Both the position numbers and the translations under genes were made by a program. From contig JAYKYS010000009.1 of the NCBI GenBank assembly GCA_036924285.1, positions 7,874,001-7,938,000 of the forward strand: 64,000 nucleotides of DNA, read 5' to 3'. Shown here piece after piece: positions 21,351-34,120 of the stretch. The DNA comes from Asterella californica. Taxonomy: Eukaryota; Streptophyta; Marchantiopsida; Marchantiales; Aytoniaceae. The first letter of the stretch is position 1; each line of letters opens with the position of its first letter. The notes beneath the pieces are model-generated. The model saw only the letters and a program-made list of their open reading frames with translations, was not told where the DNA came from and ran no database searches.

Positions 21351-24300
21351 ATGGAATCGCCGCTCTCTGTCGTGGCGAGTACGGGAGGATTCAAATCGTT
21401 GAAGCTTTTGTCTGTTAAGCCAACAGATCCTTTTCCTGAAGGCGTTGCGGGTGTCCATCACGGTGTTCTCGAAAATGGTCTTCATTTCTATGTTCGTCGT
21501 AATCCCAAGCCTCGCCTAAGAGCAGCTCTCGCTCTTGGCGTCAGAGTCGGGTCAGTTGATCTATCCACTTTTCTCTTGACGTGCAGTTTCTGTGCGACGC
21601 ACATGACTGAGGATTGTATGAGTGTGCCTTGATGTGAATCTCTGGCAAGCGTTTGAAGATTACGACATTTTAAATGTAGCGCCATCTGGGGAATTAACTT
21701 CAGGATTTCTAGGGTTACTTGGTTTCAACTTAAAATCTTCTTGACGCATTTAGCTGTTCACATCAGATCAGAATGGTTCAGTCTGTGGATTGCTTAAGAT
21801 TGACTAATTATAAGAGATAAGAATTAGGTATTAACTAATCAATAGGAGAACAAGAACTGATACTAAAGCGAGAGCAGCTACAAAGGTGTTTTGAATATGA
21901 CCTTGTGGTTCTCGTGGTCTTCGGCACAGAGTTGGCGAAGGCATGTTTTACTCTGTTTATCCTTTGTATCTTTGTATCATATGGGTTTTATCTTTATCTC
22001 CAAGTTGCAGGATTGAATACATGATCTAGATTCTTATGTTCTGGGTTTACATTGCAGCTCTGTGCTGGAAACCGAGGAGGAGCGGGGTGTTGCACATATT
22101 GTAGAGCATCTAGCATTTAGTGCTACTAGGCAGTATACAAATCACGATATAGTCAGGTTTTTGGAAAGCGTAGGAGCAGAATTTGGAGCTTGTCAAAATG
22201 CCTCAACATCTCCTGATGAGACAATTTACGAGCTGTTTGTTCCAATCGATAAACCTGAATTATTATCCCAGGCCATATCCATTCTCGCCGAGTTCTCTAC
22301 AGAAGTGAGCTTCTGAACATCATTCGCTTCATATTTGTCTTGCTCTGTTTAAATGATTCTGCCCACCTATTTGAGCTCTTCTGAGACTTCATTCAAACTG
22401 TGCATGAGCCATTGAAATCGAATTTTGACTCTTATCAGATTCGTGCCTCTGAAGAAGATCTGGAGAAGGAAAGAGGAGCCGTTCTTGAAGAGCTACGGGG
22501 AGGTCGGAATGCCTTAGGACGCATGCAAGAAGCACACTGGGTTTTGATGATGAAAGGATCTCAGGTACAACATCTCTTCACAGAAATGGAATATTTTCTC
22601 TTTAACTTATACTGGGCCCATGATTGGAGTTCAAACATTCTGAAACCTGAATTCGATATATGCATGAGCATGCCGTGTTCCTGTTCCTGCTGTGGTGGCA
22701 AGTTGGCACCAAGACCTCCGTGAAGTGGACCATGACAAGAAATATATTGTGGTTGCATGGTTTGTCCTTTCAGTACGCCGATCGTCAGCCAATTGGATTG
22801 GAAAAAGTCATCAGGACCGTATCAGCGAAAACTGTTAGTGACTTCTACCAACGGTGGTATCGACTCAATCGCATGGCAATTGTAGCCGTCGGCGATTTTC
22901 CGGATACCAATGTAAAATGTTTCCCCCGTCCAGATTTGCGAATTAATCCGTGCCATTTCAATGCTATCATTTACATAAAATTCCTATATGAATCAGCATG
23001 GTAGTTCTTGTATCTCGCTGCTATCCTCATGGACCGAGATATATGAATCAGTGAGCGACGAGAGTTTAGGTTCCTAAGTGTACACCTACTCCTTACCTGC
23101 AGCTGCGTCAGTGACCTTGTGCGCTAAATTGTTCGTATATTCTTTTGACTGACTGGGCCTTCCATTTCAGAAGTCACTTCCTGCTACTTTCACTGATTGT
23201 TCTTGCACTTCTGTACACTAACTCTTTCTTTGCGGTTCTTTTGTGATCCCATACTTGATTGATTTCACTCTTGCTTTATTTTAGCCCAGGTTTTCGGTTC
23301 TGCATTAGGTTTCTTGATCTCGTTTTGATCAGCTTGCACTGCATAACTGTACATGTTAGTACTTTGAACTTCCATATCAAGGGGCACCATCTCAGGTAGT
23401 GTGCGCCGCACTTCACATTCCCATTGGTGAGTCCCCTTAGCTTACAGAGTTACGTTAGCTTTACTCTCCAAGATAGCACACAGGCTATCTTGCTTTTCTG
23501 GAACTTTCTGTGTACTTCACTCGGTTATTCTACTGGGTGTTACCTCTGTCTTTGAGCGTGGTTCGTGCTCCTTAGCTGAGCTGCCATTCTCCCGGACGAA
23601 ACATATACGAATCAGGAAGAGAAGGGTTCACTCACTGTCTCAAAGTTTTTGCTTTCTCTCGAGCCGATGTGCAGGATGTTGTCGATCTGATCAAGACTCA
23701 CTTCGGACACAAGCGTAATCCTACAACAGAAAGCCCTCCCCCGGAGATACCTTTATATCCAGTACCTCCTCACGAGGAACCGCGCTTCTCATGTTTTGCG
23801 GAAGCAGAAGCTGGTGGGGTACGTATCCAGTATCTAGGGACAAGCTTCAAACCGGCTGATACTTGAACCATGTGACTGTTCTATTATTGACCCTTTTTAT
23901 TTCCCTGAGGGGTGAGAATTGCATCCGAGAAGTGGTTCAGTCGGTGAAGGTTACATCGATAATACGTAGCCTTTAGACATCAATCAACTGAGTCTCTGAT
24001 TGTTTCGGTGAAATTAGTCTGCAGTGACTATCAGCTGCAAGATACCTGCTTCAGATGTTACGACTATCGCAGATTATAGGCATATGCTGGCGGAAGGAAT
24101 GTTCCACAATGCTTTGACTCAACGGTTCTTCAAGATCTCTCGAAATCAAGATCCTCCTTTCTTTTCATGCTCCTCAGCGAGTGAAAGCTTTGTTCGCCCA
24201 GTTAAGGCATACATCATGTCTGCCAACTGCAAGGAGAGGGGAACACTGCAGGCGTTAGAGAGCATGCTTGTTGAGGTGAGCTGGAGAGCAGGGAAAGTAC

Positions 24301-27300
24301 TTCCAGCGTGTGTATAAACCTGAAATAAGTCTTGCACTTTAGTTTTGTCCTTCCACTTTGCCAGACATTATTCCAGGTTCTGTTAGAATGCAAGTATATG
24401 ATTACAAAGATCCATTGGACTACAACGGTGCAGGTCGCCAGGGTACGCTTACACGGGTTTTCGGAGAGGGAGATTGCTCTTGAGCGCGCCTACTTGATGG
24501 CAGACATGGAGTCTGCTTATCTAGAGAAGGAACAAATGCCGTCAACCAGTCTTAGAGATGAGTATCTTCAGGTACAGAGCTAAATGTACTTGTGGAGTCG
24601 ACGTTTGACTTCTTTTGCCGTCGGTAGTGGCTGCCTCTTCCGTCTTCCGTCTTAAGATCGATACAATTATCAGGACCGTTGTTATTTTCCAGCATTTCCT
24701 TCGTGGGGAGCCAGTTTTAGGGGTCGACTATAAAGCTCAGCTCCAGAAGACGTTATTGCCAGGCAAGATTCTCTCAGTCTGCTGTCTGTTATTCTCAGTT
24801 TGGATTTTGAATTCGTACTTGTTGACTTGATGATTTTACCAAGTTTTGTCCGTCCTGTCATGGCATCACGAAGGGATAAAGTTTGGCTTCAATGTTCTCC
24901 AAATTTCTTTCTTCAAATTGGAGATTCTAAAATTCCTGTGACTTTGATCAGAAATAACCGCCGCAGAGGTTACAAAAATCGCAGAATGTTATTTGAGCAA
25001 GCATAGTTCTGTCATAAAGACAGTCGAACCTCGCGCCCGTGTAACTCCAGAAGATTTGAAAGCTGTATTATATAAAGTTGAAGCTCTTGAAAGTAGGCGA
25101 GATATCCCACCCTGGGATGAGGAGCTCATACCCGATGAAATCGTAGAGAAGATACCCGCGGCTGGGTGGGTTTGCGCTTAACCTCAGTGTCATGCGTTCG
25201 TAAGGCTGTCTAGGTAGGTCAGGTCATTTTGGATCTTCTTGTTATATCTAAGATGCCGATTCGGTTTTCAAGTATAAACGGCATATTGGTGTCAAGTTGG
25301 CTATCCCATCTAGCTCTGAGGTGTACTGACTTTGTTTCGCTTTGAAATGGAAGCACTGCATGTCGATCCTAGTGATGTCTTCGCTACGCAGTTGTTGACT
25401 GGGTTTTCACAGGCAGAATCGACATGAGTGGGAAAGGATCACGCAGAAAAGTTGTAGGGCTGAATAATATGTAGGACTAATTGTATTTCTACGGTTCCTT
25501 AAAGCTTCGCCTTATTTAGGACGTCAGATGCACCATGGTTAAGGATTTGTGTCTTGCCACAGGTCCATTGTATCCAGCACCGAGTTTCCAGACTTCGGTG
25601 CTACGGAGTTGATAATGAGCAATGGGATGAGAGTATGCTATAAATGTACAGATTTTTTCGATGATCAGGTGGGTTCTTGAAGATTCATGCTTTACTGTTG
25701 CACCTGTTCTGATAGCATGGAGTCTTAGGTCCTTTGGAGATCTGGATATATGTCATGGCAAGGACTTGATGATTAAGTTGGTAATATACTCATTTAGTCT
25801 CAGCCGATTCTCTGCACACACAATCAGCGGTCTCGTTTCTTTCTTTATGTGTTGCGTCTTGCTCATAGGCAACCTGTTCGCAAAAGTAAGGTGTTGGGTC
25901 ACTTATATCATGAACATGAATTTCCAACCTTTAGCTGTCCTGCCGTGTAACTTTTAGCGATTGGCAAGATCGTGCAGGTCCTTATTCATGGCTACACTTA
26001 TGGTGGGCTTTCGGAAGCATTGGAAAGGGACTTTCTGTCATGTTCAATGGGCTCCCTAATTGCCGGTGAAATTGGTGTCTTTGGACATAAGCCATCAACA
26101 TTGTTGGACATGCTTGCCGGAAAGAGAGCAGAGGTCGGTACAAAAGTGGGTGCTTATAAGAGAACCTTTTACGGCGATTGCTCACCTGCGGATTTGGAGA
26201 CGGCTCTCCAGGTACACCATTCAGTTTCAACCTTGCTCTAAGGATATCCTTATTCGGATGGAAGTTGCATTGGCAGGATTATATCGCATAGTACATGAGT
26301 TCACTTTCTGCGATGGTCTTCTAACACAACTTTTCTTGTTGTGTTAATGGCCTTCAGCTGCTGTATCAGTTGTTTGTGACTACTGTTCAACCAGGAGAAG
26401 AAGAAGTGAAGTTGGTAATGCAAATGACCAGAGAAGAGATCAAGGCTCAGGAAAGAGATCCGTTCACTGCGTACGCTAATCGTGTTCGAGAACTCAACTA
26501 TGGTAACTCCTACTATTTCAAGGTGCGTGTCATCTGTACCTCTGAGGTGGAAAGTTCGTTTGCCATAAGTCAGCTTGGAAGATGGGTAATGATGAATTGC
26601 GTGTTCCTGCAGCCAGTTACTGCGAGAGATCTGAATAAGGTCAACCCAAAGAAAGCTTGCGAGTATTTCGACAATTGTTTCAAGGATCCCTCATCGTTTA
26701 CGGTTGCGATTGTTGGTAATATTGAACCAGCCAAGGCGATGCCCCTGATCCTTCGATACCTGGTAAGGCAGAAGTCTGCAGATGCCCCATGTGTCACCTG
26801 TCTCGTTTCCTTTTCCACGATTCAATTCGTCTGACTTTCATTTCGTCTCATGCTTAGGGGGGCATTCCAAAGCGGGAAATACCAGTCATGCAGTATCAGC
26901 GGGACGAGCTAAAAGCGCTACCGTTCACATTTCCGGATGGCGTTATAAGGTACAACTTATCCGTCGTCCATACTAATACAGCCTTCTGCGGTGTTTCCAC
27001 CGTCTAGACGGTCTCTGTAGTTTGTCTCTCGGGCATCTCGGATGCGTCGGCAGAAAATCAGAGCTACGTCCTGTTACTGTTCAGTGATCTTTGGGTCGGT
27101 GGTTACTACGTCCAATTGACAAGTGGTAGGTCGCAAGTTCGAACTCTGACCCAATCGGAGGATAGAGCACCGCCGGAGAGTGTCACTGAGCTGTACCCGG
27201 CGGTCTGTGAAACACTAGCACCGTACGTGGGGGTCTGCGGTACCTGTATACTGTTTCTCCGGGAACTGCTTTACCCGTAAACCAAGATACGTTCACTAGT

Positions 27301-29859
27301 AGCAGCGATTCTGCTTAGCTTACACTCTCTAGGTTTTCCTCCCTTGGATGTTCGGTACATCAGTTTGAAGTTAGGTAGGCCTGAATCAGGTTACGCCTTG
27401 ACGCTTGACGTAACTGTTTATTCCACAGGGAGGAAGTCCGGCGGCATATGGTAGAGGCTCAGTGCTCTGTTCAGATAACTTTTCCTGTGGAATTCAAGGG
27501 CCCACGAGTGGTGAGACGAGAATCCTCCTTTTAGTATATTATAGCCGACATATTATGCTACGTTCCACAACAGCATCATTCGAACCTTTGCGTACTTCAA
27601 CGTAATGGGAGTTCCAGGCAGAATTGGACGTTTCTGTTCCATGTAGATATAGTAAGCTTTACAAAGCTTTTTAGAAGTTTGCAGTTGACTGAATCTGTAT
27701 TTTAACATTCTGTTTCTGTTCCTGTGGAATTCAAGGGCCCCAGAGTTGTGAGCCGAGAATTCTCCTTCTAGAGTATTATAGACCGACATATTATGCTGCT
27801 TTCTGCAAGAGCATAATTCGAACTTTTGCGTACTTCATCGTAATGGAAGTTCCAGGCAGAATTGGACGTTTCTGTTCCATGTAAATATAGCAAGCTTACA
27901 AAGCTTTTTAGAAGTTTGCAGTTGACTCAGTCTATATTTTAACATTTGGTTTCTGTTGTTACTCTCAAAAGATGGTGGAAGTGCACTTCACTGGATTCAT
28001 ATGCAAATTACTGGAAACTAAGATCATGCAAGTGCTTCGTTTCAAGCATGGCCAGGTAGGTACACATTTATCTACAGGAGCGTAATTCCATAGCAATTTC
28101 GTAGTGCCATTCAGTTGCTTTGAGGTGAGTTTTGTTATTCAGACATTTTGTATCTGGATGTGGATACGATTGGTTGATCCAAATATTCAACAGGTGTATT
28201 CAGTTTCAGTATCAGCTTTTCTCGGCGGAAGCAGACCCTCTCGTACGGGAAATGTGAGGGGCGATGTTGCAATCAACTTCTCTTGTGATCCAGACAGTGC
28301 TTGGAAGCTGGTAAACAGTTTTTCGTGTACCGTTGCTTCCAAGTTGATAGTCAATTGTGCCTTCTTGAACTTTTTGTCTCATTTGGTGATCTTGCGAGTG
28401 CGCTCGGGAACTAACTAGTAGGTTGCTCGGGTCTTTCGTAGGTTGATCTAGCGCTGGAAGAAGTTACTCGACTTCAAGATGAAGGCCCCACAGAAGAAGA
28501 TGTCGCAACTGTCTTGGAGCTTGAGCAGCGAACCTATGAGAATGGACAGCAGGTTCGTCGTTGTGTTTGTGCGCACCAAAGGAACCTCAGTATAGCTGGG
28601 AGATTGCCACAAAGCAGTCCTTTTAGCTTCTTCTCATTCGGAATGATTGGTTACAGGAGAACGGATACTGGTTGGATCGGCTGCTAAGGGCATATCAGTC
28701 ACGAGTTTACACTGGTGATCTACAGGCCTCATTTAAGGTAAATTCGAAGGATTATGTCATCAGGGTTGCAGTTTCAGGATATTTGGACACTCAACTCAAT
28801 GCAGGGGTATGCTGTTCTTCTTGCCGACGCTCAAGACTGAATCTGCCTGCTCCTATGCAGGCACAAGAAGAATGGCGAAGTTCAGTGAGGTCAACATTGA
28901 CACCAGATACGATGAAAGACGCTGTGTGTAGAATATTGCCAGTGCCTTGCAGATCGCATCACACGGCGGTGGCTTTAATGCCGAAACCAGATCGCTTGAA
29001 ACAGCTGATGAGGCTCATCACGCGAAAAGACTCTTCGCCGAGAGCAGAAAAGAGTCTCAAGATGGAAAGCAAGGTACACTTGCACCTCTCTGACTTAGTC
29101 CCCTCTAAACTGATTCTAACTGTCATAATATCGGTAACCTCCGGCATGTTTCTGTAATGTATGTGTTCGATCTGCTTGCTTTACTGGTTTTTCCCTTTTA
29201 TCTCCCATTTTCATTTCCGTTCATTTGATTCTGTGTAGTATAAGTACGTTTGCATGCACAAAGTCCTAGATTCCTACGGATGCTTAACATCGGGGGTTTT
29301 GGATTCTACCGCTAATGCCTGTGGGTTCTTCTCAGCAAGAGGTACCCATTAGCACCTGCATGCCGTAGCCACGATAGACCCACCAAGTTCTTCTCAGCAA
29401 GCATATTCTGAAGGTTCCGAATACCAAGGGGAATTGAGTTTAGCATAAGTAAATATTGATGGCTCATGTGCAAAGTGGAACATCTGTTTTCCAAGAATAA
29501 CTTCAAAGAAAAATGGGGAGATGGATGACAGCCAAGCTCTTTTAAAATATAACTTGCACCTGCAGCAGTTGCGATTAAATACTTCGTAACGTTGTACCGT
29601 ATGTAAGTCTACGAAAGATAGTGAGAGTGAAAGTTTGGTAAAATGTACAGTTTTAATTGTATATCTTCATTTCCCAGTTTTGCCACGTTTCAGTGGGTCA
29701 TTAAAATTCTTGGAAAGTTAGTTTGTTTTACCTGAGAATTGTATTTCGTTGGACTTGTTTCTAAAACAGCGATACTGGCTGGTGCAGATGCTGCTTGCTA
29801 CCGCCGGAGTGCTTGTGCTTGCAGCTGTTGTATGGCGATATTCTCAAAGGTCATCATGA
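21351..29859 (+). CDS. PQQL: M16-family zinc metalloprotease, plant PQQL type, complete 21-exon gene
   Basis: Exons: 21351-21550, 22058-22304, 22439-22564, 22774-22911, 23675-23818, 24018-24275, 24434-24571, 24693-24762, 24967-25165, 25563-25668, 25978-26211, 26358-26522, 26613-26762, 26858-26949, 27429-27510, 27972-28055, 28194-28310, 28442-28552, 28657-28737, 28861-29073, 29770-29859. They join in phase to 3,045 nt (1,014 residues plus TGA), close to the Arabidopsis PQQL-like protease (At5g56730). The inverted zinc motif HIVEH is at residues 80-84, and the third ligand is probably the Glu in EKERG near residue 160. M16 enzymes cut peptides inside a closed chamber made of tandem N- and C-terminal domains, and both halves are present. 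Residues 985-1014 include a hydrophobic segment and WRYSQ, so a C-terminal membrane anchor is likely. All introns are GT-AG except intron 8 (GC-AG). Start chosen at 21351 as the first ATG in frame with exon 1. Confidence 0.93.
24763..24966 (+). other. GC-AG intron 8 of the protease gene
   Basis: Exon 8 ends CCAG and the intron begins GCAAGA, the usual consensus of rare GC-AG introns. It ends CCGCAG. No GT near this point keeps the frame and the family alignment (LLP followed by the EVTKIAECYL block). Confidence 0.7.
27075..27250 (+). mobile_element. tRNA-derived SINE-like insert in intron 14
   Basis: GGTCGGTGGTTACTACGTCC resembles a box A region. GCAAGTTCGAACTCTGACC, about 35 bases later, holds a good box B core (GTTCGAACTC). 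The following body is GC-rich (about 27160-27240), unlike the surrounding intron. The spacing suits an RNA polymerase III promoter. No other copy in the window is close enough to prove the family. Confidence 0.45.
27484..27960 (+). repeat. Tandem duplication of exon 15 end plus intron 15
   Basis: 27484-27720 and 27721-27959 are near-identical direct repeats. The first copy contains the last 27 coding bases of exon 15 with the donor GTGAGA. The second carries the same 27 bases with few changes (27721-27747) and a donor GTGAGC. Reading on from the first copy into the second meets a stop codon (TAG) within eight codons, so use of the second donor would truncate the protein. Confidence 0.85.
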
Positions 29860-30779
29860 TGAAATCGCATCGCGAGAGGACCCCGTAGATATTGAAAAAG
29901 TTGTACAGATGATTGTTTGCTCCAGCCATTCACAATTGAATCCTCTAATGGTAGGTCAGGTCTTTACTCAATTTTGCGAAGCTTGTCCTCTGGGGGTGGC
30001 CCCTGTTACTCTCCCACCCATGTATATAGCGAGGAGCCCAGAGTAATGTACAGCAGTGCAGTGTGCGGCTGTGACGACATTGTCTTGTAACGATTTCTCG
30101 ACGGAACGAATAGGATGAGTTTGGGCACACGTTCTTTTCTTGCAGATTGAGGCGGTATGGCCGCCTCTCTTCCGTATTGTGTTGTGAGGTGTGGTAGTAA
30201 CCGACTCATACGGTTGGAAATCATGACCCTTTTCTCGTCCCAAAATGTAGCTTTTTTTTTAAATGCCGCAATCCCAAATTTCCGAGTTCATCCTCGCGAG
30301 AGTTGTAGAACACGTGTTGAGAATTGTTAATGTAGGAGGACATTGTAACACGCATGTAATGTTATTGGAATATGGTTTATTGACTGGACAAGGAGTCTGA
30401 AGTAATGGACAGCGAGCTAATTGTCGGTAAGCTTACATCGAGTAAGCGGTAACCAAATGACGTTCAAGTAGGAAGAAGCAGAAACAAGCGTAAGAGAATC
30501 TCCAACGCGCCACGACGATTTGAATTGCACTAGTCAAAATACTTGGTAAATGTAATGATGAATATCTCCATGTTTAATGAAATGGAAGAATAGCTATATC
30601 ACATCGACTTCCGACATCTAGGATGGATGGAACTAATGTACTCGCCACATCTTGTTCGGCTGAAGCGTCCAGCGGTTAGATCTTAAAATAGGTCGTGGTA
30701 TTGCTTGCCCGTGACGCGGGGGGAAACGCTAAGGAACATGCCGTCTTTAGTGGCAGATGAGTGTCAAGATTTGGTCGTT
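29860..30779. other. 3' flank of the protease gene
   Basis: The first few hundred bases are probably 3' untranslated sequence. Minus-strand frames at 29945-30243 overlap one another and resemble nothing I know. No other gene is seen. Confidence 0.4.
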
Positions 30780-31095
30780 GATCCTCGAGTTTGAGTATAA
30801 AAGCATGAAAACGAATATTTTTGTTTCCTTCCCAGTGTAATTTGAGTCTGAAGAAAAGATTCGCTTTTGCGTCAAGAACCTCTCATCTTTATTTTAACAT
30901 TTCTCTATCAATACTCATTAGTTTGTTTCGAGATGAATCATAACTTGTAAAGCTGGTAAAGTTTTAAGTTGATTCTTTACTTCACATATTCTAAGTTATA
31001 AGTTGGGATAAAGACAGAATCATTAAATTTTCTTTTTTAATAACGGTTAAATTTCTCTGGCAAAGTAAAGTTTTCTGGGTCACATGGAGCTCTTG
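30780..31095 (+). repeat. LTR-like fragment, copy 1
   Basis: A TATAAAAGCAT box at about 30798 is followed by ATTAACATTT-like, CAATACTCATTAGTTTGTTT and ATAACTTGTAAAGCT blocks that recur in the same order at 42970-43290. A TATA box followed by a shared transcribed part suggests the R-U5 end of an LTR. The outer borders were not resolved. Confidence 0.5.
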
Positions 31096-31600
31096 TAGTA
31101 ATATTTCATCATAGAAATTGGACATAGAGGAGAAATTTGACTCTTGCTCTTGCACTCACAAGTAATTTCATACAAATATTTTCGTGGAGAAGACATCTCA
31201 CAGCTCAACATTCAGAAGATCACATTGAGATCGATGAAGACTTTCGGACCTGAACCCCAACCCTCAACTAAGGTTTCTCTCGTCCCTCGGTTAGAGAATT
31301 GTGTGGTTCGAAACTACACCTCCATGGTGGGAGGTGAGACACACCCATCAAGCTAACTCATGATAGGTCGATCTTGAATATAACGAAAAACCATTCGGAT
31401 CCTTGAGTGTCAGACCTTAGTAGAGTTATACGCATGAGAGCAAAAAAAACATGTTTCTCCATATTAAAAGCACTTGTCTCGGTCTAGAAGGAGTCGATCT
31501 TGAATATATCGTGTGTCGGGAAAAGTAATATTGTTCTTCATTTTCAAGGAAACAACTGTTTCTATTTACAGCAAATTTGAGCGTATAGAAAATATGAATT

Positions 31601-31626
31601 CCCCCCCCCCCCCCCCCCCCCCCCCC
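31601..31626. repeat. Run of 26 cytosines
   Basis: An uninterrupted C26 homopolymer stands next to AT-rich DNA. The length is likely to be unreliable in sequencing. Confidence 0.95.
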
Positions 31627-31822
31627 TTCTTACTTGCGTCCCCGATCCTCTTGTGCAGGTAGAGTGAGTTCCTGTCACCCAGGAACCGAGCATTTGAGTA
31701 AGAGACAAACGAAGAACGGGGTAGATATAAATCATATCTGTACGTCTTTTCATAACTTTATGAATAGTTTCTGTAGTAGGAAAAATAAAAAAGTTGTGTT
31801 TTTGTGTTTAGTTTTAAAATTT

Positions 31823-31824
<2 letters not shown>

Positions 31825-31854
<30 letters not shown>
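31825..31854. repeat. TA dinucleotide microsatellite
   Basis: About 14 TA units in a row. A shorter TA tract lies at about 42447-42464. Confidence 0.95.
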
Positions 31855-31856
<2 letters not shown>

Positions 31857-31859
31857 CTC

Positions 31860-33555
31860 ACATAGTTTCATTCTTGCCATTCGTAGACATAAATGACGTA
31901 TCTCGAAAAATGCTATACTTTTATGTAAATCTCAACCTTTGAAACTACTTGAGGACAAGAAATCTAATTATGAAAGTAGTGAAAATTTCGATGTTAATGC
32001 CCACTACAGAAGCTGGTTGAGGAAAGATATGACACGTCAGACTGTGTTGCTTAATTGTGCAATACCCACCCATGGCGCTTAAGGCTTTTGAGAATCAACG
32101 CTTTTTGATGGGGGTTTGTTGAGGTGAGGTGAAGTGCCTCATTCCATGACTTTCTCATAGAGGTTCTCTCATCCTAGTTCCTAGGACCTGGTAATAATTG
32201 AAGAAATTTATTTGACTGCACCCTCTTAACTTTACGTTGCTCTATCGCATCCTTGACAGGCTACAGTAGGTTCAATAGGTTAAAATCCCACATCATCGAA
32301 ATAAGAGAAGTGCATGTTAGCAGTCAGCTATGTATTTGAAAGAAAATTGAAGTTAAAGGTGTTCGCAAGAAATTATCAGTCCAGATTATCTCTTACTTGT
32401 CTTGGTGTAGTGTCTTCAGATAGTGAAAAACCGGCTGAACTTGCTATAGCCAGTCAAAGATGCGATCAAATAACACAAAGTTAAGAAGAGTGGAGTAGAG
32501 TTCAACAAACCTGTTAGAGGTGCGTTCAAGTAAATTTCTGTAATAAGTGACGTAAACGATACTGTACATGATACTCATTTCGGTTTTGCTGCCTTCTATT
32601 CTCATGAAGTGAATCAGCTGGATATACACGAAATAGCTGCATGAGCTTCTGGCTGAGCTGCATTTTCACTATAAAAGAAATCTAATTCTAGAAAGCGGTC
32701 GACTTTTTTGAATTTATCACGGCTTCTTCTTCAAGTGACTGCATGAACGAGTCGTATTTCATTGCTATTGTCCTCTTCATGTGGCCGAGCCGAGTCTCAT
32801 ATACTTTTTGCAAAGTCAACTCTTTTTCTCTCCTTCCTTGACATTCTATTTTCTCTTTCCATACCTGTAGACTCAATAGTTGATGTAGACTCTGATCCTG
32901 CTTGTTAAATTCCCTCTCTAGACTATGCTCCAGGGAGAACGAGACTTGACGTCAGCCTCGACACTTTCGATTTGTGGATTGACATGGACAGAAGAAGCTG
33001 AGGTTAGCAAATCGGATCCAAAATGAAATGTCATTCTGAATTCTGAAATCACTGCGGGGAGCAAAAATTTATGCTGAAAACTCTGATGACTACATGTATG
33101 ATAAAGAGAAATGAAACTTATGTCATGAAGCACCAAGACTTATATGTTATGTATTAATCCTTGTATTATGTTAAAACCTTGTACGACAAGAAATAACTGA
33201 GACCAAAGTGAAATCCGACACTAACCTACGTGACTAATAGTAACCATTTCTTGTATCAATAAACCAAAATGTTATAGAAAGATAATGGAAAAGTTTGACA
33301 TGTGGTTGATCTGTATGTATAGCTGCATCTTGTACTTCAAGTGGTGGAGGACAGATATCTTCTTTAAACTTTGGCCTTCTTGACTAAGCCTCCGCATGCA
33401 ATCGAGATTATGAGTTGGAAGATACTTGATTCGACTATGAGAGTTGTAAGTCTTGTGGGATGGTCTTATAACTGTGACATTGACAGTAAAATCATGATTT
33501 AGTTCATAATTTGGGTTACATCGAGGGTTGAGAAATCTTTATTAAGCATGGGGTC
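31860..33555. other. Intergenic, no gene recognised
   Basis: Only short frames on both strands (32444-32629, 32688-32876, 32918-33136), none with a recognisable domain. Confidence 0.4.
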
Positions 33556-34120
33556 AACTTAGCTAAGGGGACTGTTTAGCAAGGGGTTTGTTTTCTAGGT
33601 AAATCGACGTATGGCTAGAGTTTGAGAGACATTCAAGAAAGTTGAAGAGACGCTTTGCATAAGCGAGAGAGAAGATTGTGATCATTGAAGACATTGCTTG
33701 AAAAATTGAAGCGTGAATAGAGTTTTTTGAATCTTGGGAGACTTATTTGTATAAATTTGAGTGTTTGAATGACCTTGGTGGTTGCAAGAGACTATATTTG
33801 AGTTTTGAATAGGAGGCTGCTTGATAAATAAATGTGCGTATAAAGACATAAAGACCTCAACTTAGCTAGGGAGCTGCTTAGCAAGGGGTTTGTTTTCTAC
33901 ATAAATCGACGTATGACTAGAGTCGAGGGACATTCAAGAGAGTTGAAGAGACTACATGCATTAGAGAGAGAGGAGAAGATTGTGATCGATGAGGACATTG
34001 ATTGAAAAATTAAGGCATGAAAATAGTACTTTGACTCTTGGAAAGCCTATTTGCACAGATTTGAGTGTTTGATTGACCTTGGTGGTTGCAAGCGAACGTA
34101 TTTGAGTTCCAAATACTTGC
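33556..34120. repeat. Direct tandem repeat, two copies about 295 bp apart
   Basis: Copy 1 (about 33556-33815) and copy 2 (about 33853-34118) share TTAGCAAGGGGTTTGTTTTC, AAATCGACGTATG, AGATTGTGATC and TTGAGTGTTTGA followed by GACCTTGGTGGTTGCAAG. Divergence is moderate. No coding frame persists across both copies. Confidence 0.8.

Noticed and set aside
21219..21485. 88-codon minus-strand frame over protease exon 1
   Set aside because: It is a shadow of the real exon on the other strand.
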